Made by a program: the position numbers and the translations under genes. Below are positions 1 through 7,799 of a stretch of 15,697 nucleotides of DNA, piece after piece. Location: contig FR888229.1 in the NCBI GenBank assembly GCA_000431775.1, positions 1 through 15,697 on the forward strand, read 5' to 3'. The notes under the pieces are model-generated. The model saw only the letters and a program-made list of their open reading frames with translations, was not told where the DNA came from and searched no databases. This stretch comes from Clostridium sp. CAG:413. GTDB taxonomy: Bacteria; Bacillota; Clostridia; Oscillospirales; Acutalibacteraceae. Numbering within the stretch: position 1 is the first letter of the stretch; each line of letters opens with the position of its first letter.

Positions 1-6
1 GCTGTT

Positions 7-786
7 ATGAATTCGATAAAACTCGGAGCTCAGCTCTATACTTTGCGCGACTTTATCAAGACATATGAGGACTGTGAAGCGACCCTCAAGTATCTTAACG
101 GCATCGGCATAAACGTGATACAGATATCGGGCATCGGTCCCATCCCCGCCGAGAGAGTCGCATATCTGTGTGAGAAGTATAATATGGATGTCTGCGTTAC
201 CCATGTTCCTTTTGACAGAATGCGTAATGACCTTGACACTCTGATGAAGGAACATAAGATGCTCGGCTGTGATACCATCGGCCTCGGAAGTATGCCCGAG
301 GAGTTTCGCGGTGATGCCGGTGCGCTCGGCGAATTCATCAGAATAACAAGCGAGATCGGCAAGCGTATGCATGAGAACGGCCTGCAGTTCGCCTATCACA
401 ATCATGCGTTTGAGTTTGCGAAGCTCGATAACGGCAGACGTATTTATGATATGCTTATCGAGGAGACCCGCCCCGAGGAATTCGGCTTCATCGGCGACAC
501 CTATTGGTATCAGTACGGCGGCGTGAATCCCTGCGATTATATCGAGAAGATAGCGGGCAGAATGAAAGTGTGCCACTTCAAGGATTATAAAATCGCTGGC
601 GATAAGCCGACCTTCGCCGAGATAGGCACGGGCAATCTCAATCTCGACGCCATTTACAACACCTGTAAGCAAACCGGCGTCAAATATATTGTTATCGAGC
701 AGGATGTCTGCGAGATCGACCCCCGCGAATCAATGGCGATAAGTTATAAGAATCTGCAAGACATAGCTAAAAGGAATGACGGATAA
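7..786 (+). CDS. Sugar phosphate isomerase/epimerase-like TIM-barrel protein
   Basis: This 259-aa soluble protein resembles the xylose isomerase-like TIM-barrel family (AP endonuclease 2 superfamily), whose members isomerise or epimerise sugars and related polyols using a divalent metal. Visible family marks are the opening GAQLYTLRD (residues 7-15), an HNH motif in AYHNHAFEF (about 129-137), GDTYW (163-167), CHFKDY (189-194), an AEIGTG turn (204-209) and IEQD (230-233). These supply the His, Asp and Glu residues expected to bind metal at barrel strand ends. The length is typical. The ATG at 7 gives the usual family N-terminus, but only six bases lie upstream, so its ribosome binding site cannot be seen and the in-frame upstream codons (Ala, Val) cannot exclude an earlier start. 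The next gene begins directly at its stop (TAAATG), implying co-transcription. The substrate is unknown. Confidence 0.85.
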   Translation: MNSIKLGAQLYTLRDFIKTYEDCEATLKYLNGIGINVIQISGIGPIPAERVAYLCEKYNMDVCVTHVPFDRMRNDLDTLMKEHKMLGCDTIGLGSMPEEFRGDAGALGEFIRITSEIGKRMHENGLQFAYHNHAFEFAKLDNGRRIYDMLIEETRPEEFGFIGDTYWYQYGGVNPCDYIEKIAGRMKVCHFKDYKIAGDKPTFAEIGTGNLNLDAIYNTCKQTGVKYIVIEQDVCEIDPRESMAISYKNLQDIAKRNDG

Positions 787-2388
787 ATGAAGCGTTCACC
801 TCTTACTGTTACGGTGCTCACCGATACTCACCTCTATTCGCTCAAAAACGGATTTGAGGGCAAGGCATACGACAGAGCCAATTCAAAAAGCCAGATATTG
901 CTTGCCGAGAGCGGCGAGGTGCTTGATGCTGCGTTTGCTCAGATATCGGCGGATAAGAGAAGCGATATAGTGCTTATATGCGGCGATCTTACAAGCAACG
1001 GCGATCTTGAGTCTCACAAAGAAATGATCGCAAAGCTTCGCCGCCTTAAAGAGTCGGGCAAGAGAGTTTATGTGATAACCGCCACTCACGATTTCAGAAA
1101 GAACGGGGTTACGTCGGCTTACAGAGGCGACGAAAAAATCGAAGTGCCCACCGCTACCCGCGATATGCTCTTTGATATGTACAGTGAATTCGGACCGGAT
1201 GAAGCGATTTCCGTTCACCGCGAGAGCATGTCATATGTAGTTCAGCTAAGCGACGGCTACCGCCTCTTTGCGCTGAACGACGATACAAATAAAAACGGCA
1301 AGAGCGGCTTCTCCGACGAATGCTTTGAATGGATAACCGCCGAAGCCGAGCGTGCAAGGCGCGACGGTCAGATGATAATAGCCATGACCCATCACCCGCT
1401 CATTGCGCCGTCGCCGATATATGCGATGATAGGCAAGGGCGATATGCTTGGCGATTATGAGGCTCGTATTGAGCAGCTTGCAGATATCGGCGTCAGCTTT
1501 ATTTTCACGGGTCATACCCACATTCACAATATCTCGGATCATTGCAGCAAGAGGGGCAACCGTCTCTATGATATTTGCACCGGCTCGCCGATAGGCTACC
1601 CCGGAGTTATGAGGACGGTTACTTTTGCGGATGACGTCGATATTACCACCGATTATGTCTCGGAGCCGCAATCTTTCCGTGACAAGGGTATCAAACTTCA
1701 TGACGCTCTCGGGCAACAGCTTATAGGCATAATCCGCAGCATGATAGAGGTCGCCGCCACGGATGTGGACAGGCTCGCCGATATGGCTGTTTCTATCAGT
1801 ATCAAGCCGAAGCTCGTGTATAAATTCGGCTGGATAATCAAGCCAATATTTAAATTTCTGAATTCTCTTAAAGTCAGCACAGTCGCAAGGTGGACTAAAA
1901 AAGAAACAGGTCTTAAAAAAGAGGACTATGCGGATATCAAGGATGTCAAAGTCGTGGATATCATAACCGAGCTTGTGCTCAACCTTTACGGCGGCGAGAG
2001 CAAGTATCCGCCCGAAACTCCTGTTTATAAAATAACAGTCGGGATGCTGCATATCATTGACAGCATCCTCGGCATACTTCATATTGATATGAAGAAAATA
2101 ACAAAGGTCGCCGGCAGCGCCACGGAGCTTATAGAGCCGCTTCTCTATAACGCAAATATAGATTCCTACACGGCGAAACTCCCGATACCGCGGTATTATC
2201 CGCAGGGTGAGCAGGGGGAGATAGTTGAGAAGCCCGCTACGTCCGAGACGGTCAAAAAGAGTAAAAAGGGCTTGCCGCTGATAATTGCCGCGGCGCTCAT
2301 TCTGATAGTATTCCTGCCTGTTTGGTTGCTTCTTATCCTCATAGGATTCCTGTCAAACAGCGTTAAATACCGTGATAAACTAAAATAA
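787..2388 (+). CDS. Calcineurin-like metallophosphoesterase with C-terminal membrane anchor
   Basis: This 533-aa protein has an N-terminal calcineurin-like phosphoesterase domain (about residues 5-300), a mainly charged and probably helical middle (300-490), and one very hydrophobic stretch near the C-terminus (about 495-525) followed by a basic tail. Metal-site motifs are D13-x-H15 (TDTH), GDLTSNGD (66-73), H202 in MTHH and GHTH (242-245). The motif that is normally GNH(D/E) reads ATHD (99-102), so the usual Asn ligand is Thr. There is no N-terminal signal peptide, so the catalytic domain is probably cytoplasmic and tethered by its tail. The hydrophobic stretch is long enough, with a Pro, to be a long helix or a short hairpin. 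The ATG abuts the preceding stop codon; an AGGA-type site lies about a dozen bases upstream. The substrate cannot be assigned. The next gene starts 12 nt after its stop. Confidence 0.88.
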   Translation: MKRSPLTVTVLTDTHLYSLKNGFEGKAYDRANSKSQILLAESGEVLDAAFAQISADKRSDIVLICGDLTSNGDLESHKEMIAKLRRLKESGKRVYVITATHDFRKNGVTSAYRGDEKIEVPTATRDMLFDMYSEFGPDEAISVHRESMSYVVQLSDGYRLFALNDDTNKNGKSGFSDECFEWITAEAERARRDGQMIIAMTHHPLIAPSPIYAMIGKGDMLGDYEARIEQLADIGVSFIFTGHTHIHNISDHCSKRGNRLYDICTGSPIGYPGVMRTVTFADDVDITTDYVSEPQSFRDKGIKLHDALGQQLIGIIRSMIEVAATDVDRLADMAVSISIKPKLVYKFGWIIKPIFKFLNSLKVSTVARWTKKETGLKKEDYADIKDVKVVDIITELVLNLYGGESKYPPETPVYKITVGMLHIIDSILGILHIDMKKITKVAGSATELIEPLLYNANIDSYTAKLPIPRYYPQGEQGEIVEKPATSETVKKSKKGLPLIIAAALILIVFLPVWLLLILIGFLSNSVKYRDKLK

Positions 2389-2400
2389 CATAAGGGTGAT

Positions 2401-2796
2401 ATGATGAAACCGCCTAAAATAGATGTGTGCATCGAGGGTTATGATACCGATCAGACCGATTTTTATATCAATAATCTCATTGAGCAGCATGATTCGGATA
2501 CAAAGCGCCTCGCACAGCTCCAAAAAGAGAATGCCGAGTTGAGAGCCGATTTTGATTCGCTCATGTCGGTAATGAAACAGATGATGTCGAAGCTCGACAC
2601 CGTGGAATCAAGGCTTGCGGCCATTGAAACCGCGCTTGGGATAACTGCCGAGCAGCGGCGCGCAGAGCCGCAGGCGGAGAAGTCTGTTTCGCCCAAAGAG
2701 ATCGAGCGGCAGGATATCGACCGTGCCGAGGTTGCCGAGAGGCTTGACGGCATAAGGAACAGCATAGGCTCGCTTAGGGCGATTCTGAATAAATAA
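2401..2796 (+). CDS. Short coiled-coil protein, DivIVA/GpsB-like N-terminus (hypothetical)
   Basis: This 131-aa acidic, soluble protein has no firm family assignment. Residues 12-50 contain GYDTDQTDFYINNL followed by EQHDSDTK and a heptad-like LQKENAELRADFDSL. The pattern (Gly-Tyr-acidic, aromatic-x-x-x-Leu, then coiled coil) resembles the N-terminal domain of DivIVA and GpsB. A second coiled-coil stretch runs to about residue 78, then comes a Pro/Glu/Lys/Arg-rich linker and a short C-terminal helix. Compared with GpsB it lacks the longer N-terminal segment that carries the membrane-inserting loop. The start is ATG 2401 or the adjoining ATG 2404; the upstream AAGG at 2392-2395 is better spaced for 2404. 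It follows the phosphoesterase by 12 nt and precedes the class A PBP, which is the context expected of a GpsB-like partner. That functional link is an inference. Confidence 0.6.
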   Translation: MMKPPKIDVCIEGYDTDQTDFYINNLIEQHDSDTKRLAQLQKENAELRADFDSLMSVMKQMMSKLDTVESRLAAIETALGITAEQRRAEPQAEKSVSPKEIERQDIDRAEVAERLDGIRNSIGSLRAILNK

Positions 2797-2881
2797 GTTA
2801 AATTTTTACGCTTTTTTAATGAACTGTTAAAGTCTTTTCGCTTTAATATGTCATAGGAATGTGTAAGGAGGTCCGAAGAAT
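2797..2881 (+). promoter_or_regulatory. Intergenic leader of the PBP gene with strong Shine-Dalgarno
   Basis: The gap is AT-rich and ends with AAGGAGG at 2865-2871, 10 nt before a TTG codon at 2882. This strong ribosome binding site settles the start of the PBP gene, because no in-frame ATG occurs before residue 103. A TAATAT hexamer at 2844-2849 could be a -10 element, but I see no convincing -35 at the right distance, so a separate promoter here is only possible. No terminator hairpin was found between the two genes. Confidence 0.6.
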
Positions 2882-5116
2882 TTGAATAATAACGGTAAAA
2901 CCGCTAAAACGGCCAAGAAGCCGAAGAGCCCCAAGAATCTGACTAAAAAAGCATATATTCTATGGGGTATCCTTGCTACCTGTGTGCTTACGGTGCTTGT
3001 CGTTGTGACAACGGTGCTTGTGAGCGCGATAGTCTATGTCAAGGGCGACCTCGTGGTCAACCTCGATGAATATAAGGCGAATCAGAACCAAACCTCGTTT
3101 GTCTATGCATATGACAAGAGCGGGGCTACGGTGGAGCTTGCAAGGCTTCACGGCGAGGAGGACAGAGTCTGGGTCGACCTCGACGATATGTCGCCTTACC
3201 TTAAGGAAGCATTTATCGCCCTTGAGGATACGAGATTTATGAAGCATCACGGTGTTGACTGGATAAGGACCTTCGGCGTTATCCTCAAGCCTTCAAATAT
3301 CGGTCAGGGCGGCTCGACCATCACTCAGCAGCTTATAAAAAATGTCACCAATAACAAAGAGGTCACGATAGTCAGAAAGTACCGTGAGATACTTATGGCG
3401 CTGAACCTTGAGGAGAATTACAATAAAGATGTTATACTCGAGGCTTATCTCAATACTCTTTATCTCGGGAGCGGCTGCTACGGAGTTAAGACGGCGAGCG
3501 AGAAGTATTTCGGCAAGGACGTCAGCGAGCTTGACGCGGCCGAATGCGCCTGCCTTGCGGTTATCACAAAAGCCCCGACCAAGTATAACCCTCTTCTCAA
3601 CCCTGAGGAGAACTTAAAGAGAAGAAATCACTGCCTCAAGCTCATGTATGATGATGGCAAAGGTTGCCTTAATGAAGAAGAATATAATGCGGCTACCACT
3701 GAGAATTTGATCTTCACCAACAGCCCCGATTATGTCCCCAGCGATAAGATTAAGGATACCAAGACCGCAAATGAGGAAGAGAAGGTTATAAACAGCTTTT
3801 ACGTCGACTATGTTATCCAGGCTGTCAGAGACGACCTTATGGAGAAATACGGCTACTCGAAGCAGCAGGCAACCAATCAGATATATTACGGCGGCCTTAA
3901 GATCTACACCGCGGTTGACCTCGATGTGCAGGCAACTCTTGAGGATGTCTATGTCAACAGGAAGTCTTTCCCCGATATGGTGAGCAAAAAGGACGGCTCA
4001 AAGGTTCAGTCCGCAATGACTATCATGGATTATCAGGGCAGGATTGTTGCAATGGTCGGTCAGGCAGGTGCAAAAACGCAGAACAGAGGTCTCAACAGAG
4101 CTGCAAATTCCTATCGTCAGCCGGGTTCGACAATAAAGCCGCTTGCGACCTATGCGCCCGCTATTGATATGAATATCTACAATTATTCGAGCATGATCAA
4201 GGACTATGCTATCGCTGTCAACGGTTCGCTTTGGCCGCACAACGTCGATAAATCGCTCGGATCGGGCAACAACGTCACGGTCAAATATGCTATTCAGAAG
4301 TCGCTGAATACCGTGCCCGCAAGGATAATCAATTACGATGTGGGCATTGATAATTCGTTCAACTTTCTGAGAGATAATTTCCACCTCTCGAGGCTTGACG
4401 AGAAAGAGGACAGAACTCTTTCGCCGCTTGCGACCGGCGCTCTTACCAACGGCACGACTACCGTTGAAATGGCGGCGGCATACGCCACATTCGGCAACGG
4501 CGGCCTCTATTACAAGCCCTATGCGTATTATAAAGTAACCAACAGCAGCGGCAGCGAGATAGTCCTCAGCAATGAGAATCCCGCAAGCCAGCGTGCGATA
4601 TCCGAGGAGACCTCCGACATAATGTGCGAGCTGCTTCAGACGGTCGACACGAGCTACTACGGCACCGCCTCCAATGTCCGCAAATTCCAGATAATGGCCA
4701 AGACGGGTACCACCAGCAGCGATAAGGACCGTTGGTTCTGTGCGGGCACTCCGTATTATGTTGCGGCGGTTTGGGTCGGCTCCGACAGCCCCGAGACCCT
4801 GAACGCCTCCGTCAACCCCGGCGGCAAGATATTCTTCAGAGTGTTCGACGATATCCACAAGGGTCTGGACGCCAAGCAGTTCCCGAAGAGTAGTGGCACG
4901 GTCGAGAAGAGCTTTTGCTCGCGCACCGGCAAGCTCGCAAGCTCAAACTGCGGCTCAACGCAAAAGGGCTGGTATAAGATAACGAGCCTGCCCGCCGTAT
5001 GCACCTCGTGCTCCAGCAGCTCAAGTTCATCTGTTATTGAGGCGGCGAGCAGCGCCGTGAACGATATTGCAAACAACATTAACGATGTTATCAACGGTTT
5101 AATAGGCGAAAGATAA
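2882..5116 (+). CDS. Class A penicillin-binding protein (transglycosylase/transpeptidase)
   Basis: This bifunctional peptidoglycan synthase has 744 aa. A Lys-rich cytoplasmic tail (1-24) precedes one transmembrane signal anchor (about 25-53). The GT51 glycosyltransferase domain shows catalytic Glu115 in the EDTRF motif, HHGVD (122-126), GGSTITQQL (143-151) and the RKYREI and LNTLYLG motifs (165-196). The transpeptidase domain has the nucleophile Ser416 in STIK (416-419), SLN (474-476) and KTGT (607-610), so both active sites look intact. The tail after residue 660 carries four Cys (679, 690, 707, 710) and a run of Ser (711-717), then a helical end, and would lie outside the membrane. It extends glycan strands and cross-links stem peptides at the outer membrane face. 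Translation starts at TTG, supported by a strong Shine-Dalgarno. A hairpin follows the stop. It is not possible to say which class A PBP paralogue this is. Confidence 0.97.
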   Translation: MNNNGKTAKTAKKPKSPKNLTKKAYILWGILATCVLTVLVVVTTVLVSAIVYVKGDLVVNLDEYKANQNQTSFVYAYDKSGATVELARLHGEEDRVWVDLDDMSPYLKEAFIALEDTRFMKHHGVDWIRTFGVILKPSNIGQGGSTITQQLIKNVTNNKEVTIVRKYREILMALNLEENYNKDVILEAYLNTLYLGSGCYGVKTASEKYFGKDVSELDAAECACLAVITKAPTKYNPLLNPEENLKRRNHCLKLMYDDGKGCLNEEEYNAATTENLIFTNSPDYVPSDKIKDTKTANEEEKVINSFYVDYVIQAVRDDLMEKYGYSKQQATNQIYYGGLKIYTAVDLDVQATLEDVYVNRKSFPDMVSKKDGSKVQSAMTIMDYQGRIVAMVGQAGAKTQNRGLNRAANSYRQPGSTIKPLATYAPAIDMNIYNYSSMIKDYAIAVNGSLWPHNVDKSLGSGNNVTVKYAIQKSLNTVPARIINYDVGIDNSFNFLRDNFHLSRLDEKEDRTLSPLATGALTNGTTTVEMAAAYATFGNGGLYYKPYAYYKVTNSSGSEIVLSNENPASQRAISEETSDIMCELLQTVDTSYYGTASNVRKFQIMAKTGTTSSDKDRWFCAGTPYYVAAVWVGSDSPETLNASVNPGGKIFFRVFDDIHKGLDAKQFPKSSGTVEKSFCSRTGKLASSNCGSTQKGWYKITSLPAVCTSCSSSSSSSVIEAASSAVNDIANNINDVINGLIGER

Positions 5117-5120
5117 AACG

Positions 5121-5156
5121 ACTGCGTAGTTTGTCTTGTGCAGACTACGCAGTTTT
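5121..5156 (+). terminator. Hairpin after the PBP gene (terminator or attenuator)
   Basis: Arms ACTGCGTAGT (5121-5130) and ACTACGCAGT (5144-5153) pair perfectly over 10 bp. Four more pairs, two of them G-U, extend the stem inward to a five-base loop. Only four T residues (5153-5156) follow, so this is a strong stem with a weak U-tract. It begins four bases after the PBP stop. The next gene starts 18 nt later with no room for its own promoter, so partial read-through is likely. Confidence 0.65.
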
Positions 5157-5174
5157 AAGAAATGAGATGTTTAT

Positions 5175-5591
5175 TTGGTAATAATGGCAGTCGATTACGG
5201 CGATGTGAGGACTGGAATAGCTGTCTGCGACAAACTGGAGATGCTGGCTTCGCCCGTATGCGTTATAACTCAGCGCGACCCCGAAAAGTTGATCAAAGAG
5301 ATAACCGAGCTTGCAGCAAAATACAAGGCAGAGCGCTTTGTGGTCGGCTTGCCGAAGAATATGGACTCCTCAATAGGGGAGAGGGGGCAGAAATGCACCG
5401 CCTTTGCCGAGGCTCTCGAGAAATTCAGCTCGATCGAGACGGTCATGGTCGACGAGAGGCTCACTACCGTTATCGCTCACAATGCCCTGAATGAAACAAA
5501 TGTCAGAGGCAAAAAGCGTAAACAAACCGTTGACAAGGTTGCTGCGGTTGTTATACTGCAAAGCTACATAGATTCACGCACCCACGGTTAA
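5175..5591 (+). CDS. ruvX: Holliday junction resolvase-like YqgF/RuvX family nuclease
   Basis: This 138-aa RNase H-fold protein has the size of the YqgF/RuvX family, which is implicated in resolving Holliday junctions and in 16S rRNA 5' processing. Motifs seen are AVDYGD with Asp7, VVGLPKNMDSSIG (56-68), VDERLTT with Glu94 and VDKVAAVVIL with Asp120. These are the three acidic positions expected to bind the catalytic metals. The start is ambiguous: TTG at 5175 gives the family-like MVIMAVDYGD, whereas ATG at 5184 would give MAVDYGD. Neither has a good Shine-Dalgarno. It lies just after the hairpin that follows the PBP gene and 67 nt before the amidase gene. Confidence 0.93.
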   Translation: MVIMAVDYGDVRTGIAVCDKLEMLASPVCVITQRDPEKLIKEITELAAKYKAERFVVGLPKNMDSSIGERGQKCTAFAEALEKFSSIETVMVDERLTTVIAHNALNETNVRGKKRKQTVDKVAAVVILQSYIDSRTHG

Positions 5592-5610
5592 AATACTGTC
5601 AAGCAAGCCG

Positions 5611-5651
5611 CCGCACACGCATATTATTAATTATAATTAATATGTGCGGAG
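5611..5651 (+). promoter_or_regulatory. Hairpin-forming leader overlapping the cwlD ribosome binding site
   Basis: An 18-base palindrome (5625-5642, all A/T) is flanked by CCGCACA (5611-5617) and TGTGCGG (5643-5649), which can pair across it with a bulge at 5618-5624. The right arm runs into the GGAG Shine-Dalgarno (5648-5651) of the amidase gene, so folding would hide part of it. A TATAAT hexamer lies within the palindrome (5632-5637) but has no -35 partner. Confidence 0.45.
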
Positions 5652-5658
5652 TGATTTT

Positions 5659-6390
5659 ATGAAGATAGTTGCACCGAGACAGCTCAAGGTGAAGCTGATG
5701 CTTTTCTCGGCTTTGTGTATCATTTTGGCGACGCTTACCGTCGGCAGCCGTCTTGTCACAATGAATGACGCTATTGATGCGGCGGCAAACAGCCTTGGCG
5801 AATACACTGTTGTAATTGACGCGGGTCACGGCGGCATTGACGGAGGCACGAGTGCGGCGGACGGCACGCCCGAGAAAACGCTGAATCTGCAGATAGCCGA
5901 GAAGCTCAGGCTCATGCTTGACGCAATGGGCGTTAAGACCGTGATGACCCGCAGTGATGACGATTCGATCCACGATCCGTCGGCGACAACTATCCGTCAA
6001 AAGAAAATATCCGATATAAAAAACAGGCTCAAGATAATCGAGAATACCGATAACGCAGTGTTTGTCAGCATTCATCAAAATCATTTCGGTGACTCCAAAT
6101 ATCACGGAACTCAGGTGTTTTACTCCAAAAACGACCCGGGCTCCAAGATGCTTGCCGAGGCTGTTCGGGCGCAGATAATCACAAATCTGCAAAAGGATAA
6201 CACCCGCGAGGTCAAGCAAAGCGGCACAGAGATCTACCTGCTGTATCATGCGAATGTGCCCGCCGTTATGGTCGAGTGCGGCTTCCTCTCAAACGCCGAG
6301 GAGACCGCTAAACTAAAGGACGAAGGCTATCAGCGTGAGCTGGCGTTCCTCACGGCGCTCGGCGTTGTGGAATACCTCAGCGGCCGCTGA
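5659..6390 (+). CDS. cwlD: N-acetylmuramoyl-L-alanine amidase, CwlD-like (Amidase_3)
   Basis: This 243-aa zinc amidase cleaves the bond between N-acetylmuramic acid and L-alanine in peptidoglycan. In spore formers CwlD acts with PdaA to make the muramic-delta-lactam of the spore cortex. An N-terminal signal or anchor helix spans residues 11-29. The Amidase_3 domain shows VIDAGHGGIDGG with His57, EKTLNL with Glu72, SIHQNH with His139, and VMVECGFLSN with the catalytic Glu206, giving a complete Zn site. There are no cell-wall-binding repeats, as in CwlD and unlike vegetative autolysins. ATG 5659 is chosen over GTG 5644 because GGAG lies 7 nt upstream and it gives a normal signal sequence. The CwlD assignment rests on size, architecture and a spore-former context; a general Amidase_3 enzyme is the alternative. 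radA follows after 41 nt. Confidence 0.88.
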   Translation: MKIVAPRQLKVKLMLFSALCIILATLTVGSRLVTMNDAIDAAANSLGEYTVVIDAGHGGIDGGTSAADGTPEKTLNLQIAEKLRLMLDAMGVKTVMTRSDDDSIHDPSATTIRQKKISDIKNRLKIIENTDNAVFVSIHQNHFGDSKYHGTQVFYSKNDPGSKMLAEAVRAQIITNLQKDNTREVKQSGTEIYLLYHANVPAVMVECGFLSNAEETAKLKDEGYQRELAFLTALGVVEYLSGR

Positions 6391-6431
6391 TTATTATAAA
6401 AGGATTCAGTTAAACGATTCGGAGGCTAAAA

Positions 6432-7799
6432 ATGGCTCAGAAGTCAAAAACATATTATATTTGCAGCCAGTGCGGCTATGAGAGCGCAAAATGGTATGGC
6501 TGCTGCCCCGGCTGCGGCGAATGGAATACAATGAATGAGGAGCAACGCACCCCGCAGCAGCAAAAGAAAAGCACCCCGACCGCTTCGGGCGGTGTGTTTG
6601 CTCAGAGGATAAACGAGATATCCGCCGATGATGAGATAAGATTTCATACGGGCATGACTGAGCTTGACCGTGTGCTCGGCGGCGGTATTGTCAAGGGCTC
6701 GCTTGTGCTGCTCAGCGGCGACCCCGGCATAGGCAAGTCCACTATTCTGCTGCAAATATGCGAATACCTCGGTCAAAATCTTGAGATTTTGTATGTCTCA
6801 GGCGAGGAATCCGCAAGGCAGATAAAGCTCAGAGCCAAGCGCCTGGGCGTTTCTACCGAAAAGCTCTCTATAATGTGCCAGACGGATGTTGAGGCCATTG
6901 TCGAGTATATCAAGGCCGAGAAGCCGCAGCTTGTAATAGTCGATTCGATACAGACCATGTGCGTTTCGGAGATAAATTCATCGCCCGGCAGTGTCACCCA
7001 GGTCAGAGAATCGACCAATTTATATATGCACTGCGCCAAGAGCCTCGGAATACCTACTATCGTGGTCGGTCACGTCAATAAGGACGGTAACATAGCGGGC
7101 CCCAAGGTGCTTGAACATATCGTCGACTGCGTTCTCTATTTTGAGGGCGAACGCCACCTGTCATACAGAATTCTCAGAGCGGTCAAAAACCGCTACGGCT
7201 CAACAAACGAGATCGGCGTATTTGAAATGCTTGATAAGGGCCTTGTTGAAGTGCCGAACCCCTCGCTCATGCTTATTTCGGGTAAGCCGAAGAATACGGC
7301 GGGCACTTGTATAGCCTGTGTTATGGAGGGCAGCCGCCCGATACTCGCGGAGGTTCAGGGGCTTGTTTCCTCGACCAACTACGGCAACGGCAGACGTATG
7401 TCAAACGGCTTTGATTATAACCGAATGTCGATGTTGCTCGCCGTGCTTGAGAAGCGCTCGGGCTACTTTTTCAGCAACAGCGACGCCTACGTCAATGTCG
7501 TCGGCGGGCTTCGGCTTGATGAGCCTGCGACCGATCTTTCCGTTGCGATAGCGCTTATTTCAAGCCTTAAGGATGTTCCCGTGCGTGATGATACGCTCGT
7601 TATCGGTGAGATCGGGCTCGGCGGCGAGCTGAGGACGGTTTCCTATTGCGAACAGCGTATCAAAGAGGCCGAACGTCTTGGCTTCAAACGCTGCATTATA
7701 CCCCGTCATAATCTGAAAACTCTTTCGGATGGCTTCAAGGGTAATATTGAAATCGTAGGTGCGTCAAATGTCAACGAAGCTTTCAATGCCGCGATATGA
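6432..7799 (+). CDS. radA: DNA repair protein RadA
   Basis: RadA (Sms) is a cytoplasmic RecA-like ATPase and helicase that assists branch migration and processing of recombination intermediates. This 455-aa protein, of normal length, has an N-terminal zinc finger (Cys11, Cys14, Cys25, Cys28), Walker A GDPGIGKST (96-104), a Walker B-type LVIVDS (167-172), the RadA signature KNRYG (252-256, with Tyr where Phe is usual) and a C-terminal Lon-like domain from about residue 285 containing YVNVVGGLRLDEPATDL. The ATG has GGAGG at 6421-6425, 6 nt upstream. Its last codons overlap the start of the next gene, suggesting translational coupling. Confidence 0.98.
   Translation: MAQKSKTYYICSQCGYESAKWYGCCPGCGEWNTMNEEQRTPQQQKKSTPTASGGVFAQRINEISADDEIRFHTGMTELDRVLGGGIVKGSLVLLSGDPGIGKSTILLQICEYLGQNLEILYVSGEESARQIKLRAKRLGVSTEKLSIMCQTDVEAIVEYIKAEKPQLVIVDSIQTMCVSEINSSPGSVTQVRESTNLYMHCAKSLGIPTIVVGHVNKDGNIAGPKVLEHIVDCVLYFEGERHLSYRILRAVKNRYGSTNEIGVFEMLDKGLVEVPNPSLMLISGKPKNTAGTCIACVMEGSRPILAEVQGLVSSTNYGNGRRMSNGFDYNRMSMLLAVLEKRSGYFFSNSDAYVNVVGGLRLDEPATDLSVAIALISSLKDVPVRDDTLVIGEIGLGGELRTVSYCEQRIKEAERLGFKRCIIPRHNLKTLSDGFKGNIEIVGASNVNEAFNAAI

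Noticed and set aside
1246..2082. Long open frame antisense to the metallophosphoesterase
   Set aside because: It lacks a recognisable domain and lies wholly opposite a gene with clear motifs; codon bias of the sense gene explains it.
3998..4858. Long open frame antisense to the PBP transpeptidase domain
   Set aside because: The sense strand carries the intact catalytic motifs; the antisense product shows no family features.
5632..5637. TATAAT as a -10 element for cwlD
   Set aside because: It is part of an A/T palindrome and has no acceptable -35 hexamer at 16-18 bases.
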